From Deltaproteobacteria bacterium (GTDB lineage: Bacteria > Myxococcota_A > UBA796 > UBA2385): a stretch of DNA of 6,792 nucleotides. A program made the position numbers and the translations under genes. The stretch lies in contig JAERSX010000075.1 in the NCBI GenBank assembly GCA_016845285.1, positions 1 through 6,792 of the forward strand. The letters are read 5' to 3'. Of this stretch, positions 1 to 6,792 are shown piece after piece (the stretch's first letter is position 1; the number at the start of each line of letters is the position of its first letter). Below the pieces are notes generated by a model, which worked only from the letters and a program-made list of their open reading frames with translations, was not told where the DNA came from and did no database searches.

Positions 1-523
1 GTGTTGTACTGGGCGCCCTTGAGCCCGTAGCCGGAGTCGCCCACGCCCAGGTAGAGCTCGACGGGACCGCCGGTCCAGCGGCCCGCGAGGCCGACCGTGC
101 CGAAGAAGACCTCCGCGGGGCGCATGTCGTAGAGGCCCAGATCGCCCATGTACTCCCAGAGCGTGCCCATCCTCCACTCGACGCCCGGGATGGCCACGTT
201 GCCGGCCCGCACGAAGAGCCGGGAGACCCGCCAGGCATCGAGGCTGCCGTTGCTCCACTCGGCGCTTCCGATGCCGCCGCCCTCCACGCGAAAGAGCAGG
301 TCGGCGTAGGGCTCGGCCGCTCGGGGATCGCGCTCCAGCAGGGTGTACTTGAGCTCGAGGGCGCCGTAGGGCGTCTCGTTGAGCAGTCGACCGTGGAGGT
401 TCCAGTAGCCGAGCTGGTTGCCGCCCCCGAGCATGTCGGGGCGGGTGCCGACGCGGAAGTAGCCGGCCGCCTGCGCGCGGCTGGCCTCGGCCGGGGAAGC
501 AGCAAGGAGCGCCGCCAGCAGAA

Positions 524-527
<4 letters not shown>
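1..527 (-). CDS. Probable LamB-like outer-membrane sugar porin, N-terminal part (runs off left edge)
   Basis: The frame is open from a GTG at 525-527 to the left edge: 175 codons plus two bases, no stop. The start begins MILLAALLAASPAEAS, a short hydrophobic stretch with signal-peptidase-I-like sites after A15 or A20, although the n-region has no basic residue. The rest alternates polar and aromatic or aliphatic residues with Gly-rich turns, as in beta-barrel strands. Several segments resemble the maltoporin (LamB) N-terminus from memory: GYFRVGT at 22-28 (LamB HGYARSGIG), GRLLNETPYGALELKY at 46-61 (LamB YRLGNECETYAELKL), and a later stretch with LFVRAGNV, then PGVEWRMGTLWEY, then GLYDM, matching the order of LamB's ANVQGKNL, PGSTIWAGKRFY and HMIDF. 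The start overlaps the isoamylase stop as GTGA, so the pair is co-transcribed and probably translationally coupled. Its likely job is passage of maltodextrins across the outer membrane. It could instead be another carbohydrate-selective barrel; the family call is by eye. Confidence 0.6.
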
Positions 528-2992
<2,465 letters not shown>

Positions 2993-2999
2993 GACACGT

Positions 3000-3004
3000 C
3001 TCCT
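3000..3004 (-). promoter_or_regulatory. Ribosome binding site of the isoamylase gene
   Basis: AGGAG on the minus strand sits 7 nt before the ATG at 2992-2990. This supports that start, which also gives a well-formed signal peptide with a basic n-region. Confidence 0.7.
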
Positions 3005-3019
3005 GCGTGACTCAAAGTA

Positions 3020-3047
3020 GAGTTACCCATGTGCCTCACCGGCGCAA
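3020..3047 (-). promoter_or_regulatory. Weak sigma70-like promoter candidate for the isoamylase-porin operon
   Basis: Reading the minus strand, TTGCGC (3047-3042) and TAACTC (3025-3020) are separated by 16 nt. Transcription would begin near 3013, leaving a leader of about 20 nt that just includes the RBS at 3004-3000. The -35 half is reasonable and the -10 half poor; the position is the main support. This is a guess from pattern, not a scored match. Confidence 0.22.
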
Positions 3048-3103
3048 GGATCCGGGGCGGCCTGCCCAGGGTAGCCGGGGCCGACCACACAGGTCAGTCA
3101 GAG

Positions 3104-3124
3104 CAGCGGCAGGACTGCCCGCTG
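3104..3124. repeat. Imperfect inverted repeat (hairpin) in the divergent intergenic region
   Basis: CAGCGG pairs with CCGCTG, then CA with TG after a one-base C bulge, around a GGAC loop: eight base pairs in 21 nt. No T-run follows, so it is not a classical terminator. In DNA this GC-rich such hairpins arise by chance, but it lies between two divergent genes where an operator could sit. Confidence 0.35.
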
Positions 3125-3226
3125 GCGCTGCCCAGGGCCGCCATCGGGCGCCTCGAGACGGGTACCTGCAAGGGCCAAGAAGCGGCGGGGCAACAAAGGG
3201 TTGAATAAGCTGGGGCCCTGACCGTC

Positions 3227-3251
3227 GAAGGGGGCTGCACACCCCCCGTTC
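3227..3251 (+). repeat. Hairpin in the probable protease mRNA leader
   Basis: GGGGG (3230-3234) pairs with CCCCC (3242-3246) around the 7-nt loop ctgcaca. GAA (3227-3229) can also pair with TTC (3249-3251) across a two-base bulge. The structure ends about 14 nt before the protease RBS, so it could shape translation or mRNA stability if transcription begins upstream of it. Confidence 0.35.
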
Positions 3252-3264
3252 CTCGATGGACACC

Positions 3265-3268
3265 GGAG
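3265..3268 (+). promoter_or_regulatory. Ribosome binding site that selects the protease GTG start
   Basis: GGAG lies 5 nt before the GTG at 3274. The in-frame ATG at 3256 is preceded by C-rich sequence with no Shine-Dalgarno match, and starting there would put acidic MDTGEP in front of the signal peptide. The GTG gives a standard MKRTPIFLAV signal start. Confidence 0.7.
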
Positions 3269-3273
3269 AGCCC

Positions 3274-4455
3274 GTGAAGCGAACCCCCATCTTCCTGGCC
3301 GTCCTCGCCGGCCTCACGACAGGCTGTTCCGGCGACGTCGATGACTTCATCTTCGAGCGCTACTTCGTCCGCCTCGATGCCGAGTCCGCTGACGTGGCCA
3401 ACATCGTGAGCGCCCTCTCCAGCGAATTCGCCTTCGAGCCGCTCCATGTCTACGACAGCGTGTCCGAGGGCTTCAGCGTGGTGCTGCCCAACGGCATCAT
3501 CGACGAGGTCGAGAACACCGAATTCGTCGACTACATCGTGCCCGACGAGCCCCAGGACCTCACCCCACCCGACGACTCCGACTCCGACATCGAGCTGGGC
3601 GAGGACGAGGTGCCCTACAGCCTGCTGCGCATCGGCGCGCCCTACGTGGGCTCCGCCGACCTCACGGCGGTCGAGGTGGCGGTCATCGACACGGGCATCG
3701 ACAGCGGCCACCCCGATCTCAACGTGGTGGGCGAGTTCGACGCCGTGGCCGAGGGCGGCGGTGAGGCAGCCCCGGGCGAAGATCCCAACGGACACGGCAC
3801 CCACGTGGCCGGCACCATCGGCGCCATCGCCGACCAGGCCGGCGTGGTGGGGGTGGCTCCCGGTGTGCCCCTGCACGCGGTGCGTGTGCTGGACGGAGAC
3901 GGCTCCGGCTACACCTCCGACATCGTCGCCGGCCTCGAGTACGTCGCCGACAACCCCGAGATCCTCGTGGTCAACATGTCGCTGGGCGGCGCCATGTCGT
4001 CCGGCCAAGACCAGATGGCCGAGGCCATCCAGGCCCTCGAAGACATGGGCGTCACGGTCTGCATCGCCGCCGGCAACGAAGGCCAGGACACCGCCAACGT
4101 CACCCCCGCCGGTCACGACCTCGGCATCGTGGTGAGCGCCTACGACGCATCCAGCGGAGACCGCGGCTTCGCCGGCTTCTCCAACTATGGCGACGAGGTC
4201 GACATCGCGGCCCCCGGCGTCGACATCGACTCCACCTGGCCGGGTGGCGAGTACGCCGCCATCAGCGGCACCTCGATGGCCACCCCCGCCGTCGCCGGCG
4301 CTGCCGCCGTCGCCATCGCCGTGGGCGGCCCCATGGACGCCTCCGAGATCCGCCAGCTCATGATCGACACCGCCGAGCAGGACTTCACCGGCCAGGGCGG
4401 CGAGCACCCCGAGGGGCTCCTCGACGTCGAGGCCATGGTCGACGCCCTCGAGTAG
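3274..4455 (+). CDS. Exported subtilisin-family (S8) serine protease, probable lipoprotein with I9-like propeptide
   Basis: 393 residues from the GTG at 3274 (399 from the less likely ATG at 3256). MKRTPIFLAVLAGLTTGC is a lipoprotein signal with C18 as the lipidated residue. Residues about 28-90 (RYFVRLDAES to FVDYIVP) look like an inhibitor-I9 propeptide that assists folding and is normally cleaved off. An Asp/Glu/Ser/Pro-rich linker follows at 91-113. The catalytic domain runs about 115-393, with D139 in VAVIDTGID, H174 in NGHGTHVAG, oxyanion N268 in AAGNEG and S334 in SGTSMATP, so the triad is complete and the enzyme is probably active. There is no extra C-terminal domain. After C18 a hand count gives about 71 Asp+Glu, six Arg and no Lys. 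If cleavage occurs after the propeptide, the lipid anchor would leave with it and the mature protease would be released. The gene appears monocistronic, divergent from the isoamylase and convergent with nrdJ. Substrate unknown. Confidence 0.93.
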   Translation: MKRTPIFLAVLAGLTTGCSGDVDDFIFERYFVRLDAESADVANIVSALSSEFAFEPLHVYDSVSEGFSVVLPNGIIDEVENTEFVDYIVPDEPQDLTPPDDSDSDIELGEDEVPYSLLRIGAPYVGSADLTAVEVAVIDTGIDSGHPDLNVVGEFDAVAEGGGEAAPGEDPNGHGTHVAGTIGAIADQAGVVGVAPGVPLHAVRVLDGDGSGYTSDIVAGLEYVADNPEILVVNMSLGGAMSSGQDQMAEAIQALEDMGVTVCIAAGNEGQDTANVTPAGHDLGIVVSAYDASSGDRGFAGFSNYGDEVDIAAPGVDIDSTWPGGEYAAISGTSMATPAVAGAAAVAIAVGGPMDASEIRQLMIDTAEQDFTGQGGEHPEGLLDVEAMVDALE

Positions 4456-4479
4456 AGCGCCGATCGCGGCCGTGCCGAG
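4456..4479. other. Short convergent gap between protease and nrdJ
   Basis: Two genes end tail to tail here with only 24 bases between the stop codons. The only structure is GCCG-atcg-CGGC (4459-4470), a four-pair stem with no T-run in either direction, so I do not call a terminator. Termination must be Rho-dependent, lie inside the opposite gene, or overlap. Confidence 0.6.
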
Positions 4480-6792
4480 CTAGCCGCAGGCGCTGTACCC
4501 ACACACATGGCAGGTCTTGCAGCCCTCCTCGAAGGCGAGGTGGCTGCTGCCGCAGTCGGGGCAGGGGCTGAGCACGTCGGGCTCCAGCGTGGCCTTGCGG
4601 TGGCTGTCGCCGGCGGTGGCGGCCAGGTAGGTGTCGATGGCCTGGGCGATGCCGTCGGGCGCCGAGAGCACCTTGTTGGGCCCGAAGCCCACCGCACGGT
4701 CGCAGGAGATGCCGCGGAGCTGGTCGCGCACCTCGTCGAGGGGGATGCCGTGTCGCAGCACCAGCGAGATCAACCGGCCGATGGCCTCGGTGTCGGCGTT
4801 GGCCGCCCCTCCGGCCTTGCCCACGGCACAGAAGACCTCGAAGGGCGCGCCCTCGTCGTCTTCGTTGACGGTGACGTAGAGGTCACCCAGGGGGGACGCC
4901 ATCTTGATGGTGCTGCCCCGCAAGATCTGAGGCCGGGGCCGCTTGCGGGGGGGCGCCGACGCAGCGACGGGAGCCGTGCCGCCGGTCTTGCCCGTCGACA
5001 GGACCTGTTCGGGACGCGCACCGTCGCGGTAGACGGTGACTCCCTTGGTGCCGAGCTTCCACGCCAGCTCGAAGATCTCGCGCACATCGGCAGGCTCGGC
5101 TTCCTTGGGGAAGTTCGTGGTCTTGGAGATGGCGGCGTCGGTGTGGGCCTGGAAGGCGGCCTGCATGCGCACATGCCAGGCCGGCGCGATGTCGTGGGCG
5201 GTGGCGAAGAGGCGCTGTACCGCCTCGGGCACGTCGGGGTGGTGGACGTGGCCGGTCTCGGCGATGCGATCCATCAAGCCGTCGCTGTGCCAGCCCTGGA
5301 GGTGCGCGAGGGCCTCGAAGTCGGCGTTGACCTCGGTCATGAGCGTCTCGGCCTGGTTGCGCTGGAAGGCCACGGCGAAGTGGGGCTCGATGCCGCCGCT
5401 GCAGCCCGCGATCATGCTGATGGTGCCGGTGGGAGCCACGGTGGTGAGGTTGCAGTGGCGGAGCCGACGCTCCGGGCGGACCCGGCTACCGTCGGACGCG
5501 CGGGCACAGGTGTCGTCGGGGCCCCAGATGGAGCGCGGCCACTCTGGGAAGGGCGTGCGCTCAGCAGCCAACGCCTCGCTTGCGTTCCGGGCGGCCTCGT
5601 CCACGAAGCCCATGAGCGCCTTGCCCAGGTCCACGGCCGCTTCAGAGTCGTAGGGAATGCCCAGTCGCACGAGCAGATCGGCCCAGCCCATCACCCCCAG
5701 CCCGATGCGCCGGATGGCCTGAGCCCGGGCGGTGACCTCGGGCAGGGGGAAGCGGTTGGCGTCGATGACGTTGTCGAGGAAGTGCACGGCCTCGTGCACC
5801 ACAGCGCGCAGGCTCTCCCAGTCCACGCGGTCGACGGGAGCGGCACCGGGAAAGCCGGGCCGCACGAACCCACCCACGTTCACGCTGCCCAGGTTGCACA
5901 CGTCGTAGGGGAGGAGTGGCTGCTCTCCGCACGGGTTGGTGGCCTCGTAGGACCCGAGGTGGGGCACCGGGTTGTCTGCGTTCGCCCGATCGATGAAGAA
6001 GATGCCGGGCTCGCCGGTGGCCCATGCGCTCTGCACGATGAGCGCCCAGATCTCAGAGGCCGAGGCCGTCCCGAGCTGCTCCTGCGTGGTGGGGTGGACC
6101 AAGGGGTAGTCGGCGTCGGCGCGCAGGGCCTCCATGAAGGCGTCGGTGATGCCCACGCTGATGTTGAAGTTGGTGATCTGCGAGGTGTCGGCCTTGCAGG
6201 CGATGAACTCGCGAATGTCGGGGTGATCGACACGCAGGATGGCCATGTTCGCGCCGCGGCGGGTGCCGCCTTGCTTGACCACATCGGTGCTGCGGTCGTA
6301 GAGCCGCATGAAGCTGATGGGCCCACTGGCCACGCCGGCGCTCGAGCGAACGTGGTCGCCCTGGGGCCGAATTCCGCTGAAGCTGAAGCCGGTGCCCCCT
6401 CCCGACTGGTGGATGAGCGCCATGGAGCGAAGGGTGTCGTAGATGCCGTCCGACCCGTTGGACAGGGTGTCGGAGACAGGCAGCACGAAGCAGGCCGAGA
6501 GCTGGCCCAGGGGGCGGCCGGCGTTCATGAGCGTGGGCGAGTTGGGCTCGAAGCGACCGGTGGTCATGAGCCGGTAGAAGGCCCGCGCAGAGCGATCGAT
6601 GCGGGCGTCGTCGGCGCCGTAGCGGCGGTCCTCTTCAGCGATGAAGCGGGCGACCCGCCAGAACATCGGCTCGGGGGTCGCCGAGGGCGTGCCGGTGGTG
6701 TCGCGGCGCAGGTAGCGGCGGGCGAGCACGGTGCGCGCGTTCTCGGTGAGCAAGGCGGGCTCGGGCTCGGGGGGCAGGGTCTCCCAGGCCGG
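4480..6792 (-). CDS. nrdJ: Adenosylcobalamin-dependent (class II) ribonucleotide reductase, N-terminus beyond right edge
   Basis: Reduces ribonucleotides to deoxyribonucleotides in the cytoplasm with a B12-generated thiyl radical, independent of oxygen. The frame is open through 6792 (770 codons visible). A TTG at 6753 is an in-frame possible start, but the 13 codons before it (PAWETLPPEPEPA) read like the usual NrdJ N-terminus, so the true start is probably outside. Numbering from that TTG: C88 in LSACFVLP is the first redox cysteine; NPCGE (273-277) holds N273, radical C275 and E277; C286 in DVCNLGS is the second redox cysteine; PTGTIS (441-446) and GCSGGIEP (450-457) are conserved phosphate/substrate loops. 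A TSCPD-type domain spans about 610-710 (LYVTVNEDDEG, GKAGG, EAIGRLISL). The tail at 731-756 has six cysteines (CPDC, CKTCHVC, then SACG), a shuttle or metal-binding tail usual in NrdJ. No intein or ATP-cone is visible. It ends 24 bp from the convergent protease gene. Confidence 0.96.
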   Translation of the reverse strand, partial: PAWETLPPEPEPALLTENARTVLARRYLRRDTTGTPSATPEPMFWRVARFIAEEDRRYGADDARIDRSARAFYRLMTTGRFEPNSPTLMNAGRPLGQLSACFVLPVSDTLSNGSDGIYDTLRSMALIHQSGGGTGFSFSGIRPQGDHVRSSAGVASGPISFMRLYDRSTDVVKQGGTRRGANMAILRVDHPDIREFIACKADTSQITNFNISVGITDAFMEALRADADYPLVHPTTQEQLGTASASEIWALIVQSAWATGEPGIFFIDRANADNPVPHLGSYEATNPCGEQPLLPYDVCNLGSVNVGGFVRPGFPGAAPVDRVDWESLRAVVHEAVHFLDNVIDANRFPLPEVTARAQAIRRIGLGVMGWADLLVRLGIPYDSEAAVDLGKALMGFVDEAARNASEALAAERTPFPEWPRSIWGPDDTCARASDGSRVRPERRLRHCNLTTVAPTGTISMIAGCSGGIEPHFAVAFQRNQAETLMTEVNADFEALAHLQGWHSDGLMDRIAETGHVHHPDVPEAVQRLFATAHDIAPAWHVRMQAAFQAHTDAAISKTTNFPKEAEPADVREIFELAWKLGTKGVTVYRDGARPEQVLSTGKTGGTAPVAASAPPRKRPRPQILRGSTIKMASPLGDLYVTVNEDDEGAPFEVFCAVGKAGGAANADTEAIGRLISLVLRHGIPLDEVRDQLRGISCDRAVGFGPNKVLSAPDGIAQAIDTYLAATAGDSHRKATLEPDVLSPCPDCGSSHLAFEEGCKTCHVCGYSACG

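Larger units (their letters stand above)
2993..3273. promoter_or_regulatory. Divergent intergenic region between isoamylase operon and protease
   Basis: These 281 bases separate two genes read away from each other, so they must hold at least one promoter in each direction. No convincing gene lies here: short open frames are Arg/Pro/Gly-rich and lack an RBS or family resemblance. Visible structure includes a 10-bp direct repeat CTGCCCAGGG at 3062-3071 and 3128-3137, an imperfect hairpin at 3104-3124, GACC-N5-GGTC at 3083-3095, and a G-run/C-run hairpin at 3227-3251. The A/T-richer patch at about 3191-3209 (caacaaagggttgaataag) is the best place for a protease promoter, but no clear -35/-10 pair is present. 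Confidence 0.5.

Noticed and set aside
3007..3204. Possible 65-residue small protein on the plus strand in the intergenic region.
   Set aside because: Arg/Gly/Pro-rich content typical of random GC-rich DNA, no convincing RBS, overlap with the isoamylase promoter region, and no recognised relatives.
3094..4407. Long minus-strand open frame (437 codons) antisense to the protease.
   Set aside because: Composition is Gly/Val/His/Asp-rich and repetitive, with no recognisable fold, while the plus strand encodes a complete S8 protease. It is a codon-bias shadow.
4456..4479. Bidirectional terminator between the protease and nrdJ.
   Set aside because: Only a four-pair stem with no T-run in either direction.
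4480..4960. Loss of the namesake cysteine in the NrdJ TSCPD-type domain (SAPD rather than SCPD, and SPLGD rather than a PCG motif).
   Set aside because: From memory, a PLG/SLPD variant without these cysteines is widespread among class II reductases, so this is a known subtype rather than a defect.
4480..6792. Intein or group I intron in nrdJ, a common host gene for both.
   Set aside because: The reading frame runs through all conserved motifs at normal spacing with no insertion.

Overview
The window is GC-rich, gene-dense DNA, probably from the chromosome of a Gram-negative bacterium. Two exported proteins have lipoprotein-type signal peptides and a third looks like an outer-membrane beta-barrel, so an outer membrane is likely. 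High GC, a secreted S8 protease lipoprotein and a B12-dependent (class II) ribonucleotide reductase would fit a Myxococcota/deltaproteobacterial-type lineage, but that placement is inference.

Layout: (1) 1-527, minus strand: the N-terminal 175 codons of a probable LamB-like sugar porin, running off the left edge. (2) 524-2992, minus strand: a complete exported isoamylase-type GH13 debranching enzyme whose stop codon overlaps the porin start (GTGA), so the two form an operon. (3) 2993-3273: a divergent intergenic region holding the isoamylase RBS, a weak promoter candidate, small hairpins and a 10-bp direct repeat. (4) 3274-4455, plus strand: an exported subtilisin-family (S8) protease with lipoprotein signal and I9-like propeptide. 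(5) 4480 to beyond 6792, minus strand: nrdJ, convergent with the protease across a 24-bp gap and open through the right edge.

Functionally, the isoamylase and porin read as a surface starch/glycogen unit: the lipoprotein cuts alpha-1,6 branches outside the cell and the porin would admit the linear maltodextrins. The protease is a separate exported hydrolase. NrdJ is cytoplasmic housekeeping and unrelated to the others. The exported enzymes are markedly acidic (the mature protease has no lysine), while NrdJ is not obviously so.

I found no RNA genes, CRISPR, insertion sequences, phage genes or defence system, and no strong case for a wholly new system. The points most worth a second look are the coupled isoamylase-porin pair, the cysteine cluster in the isoamylase, and the lysine-free, very acidic protease.
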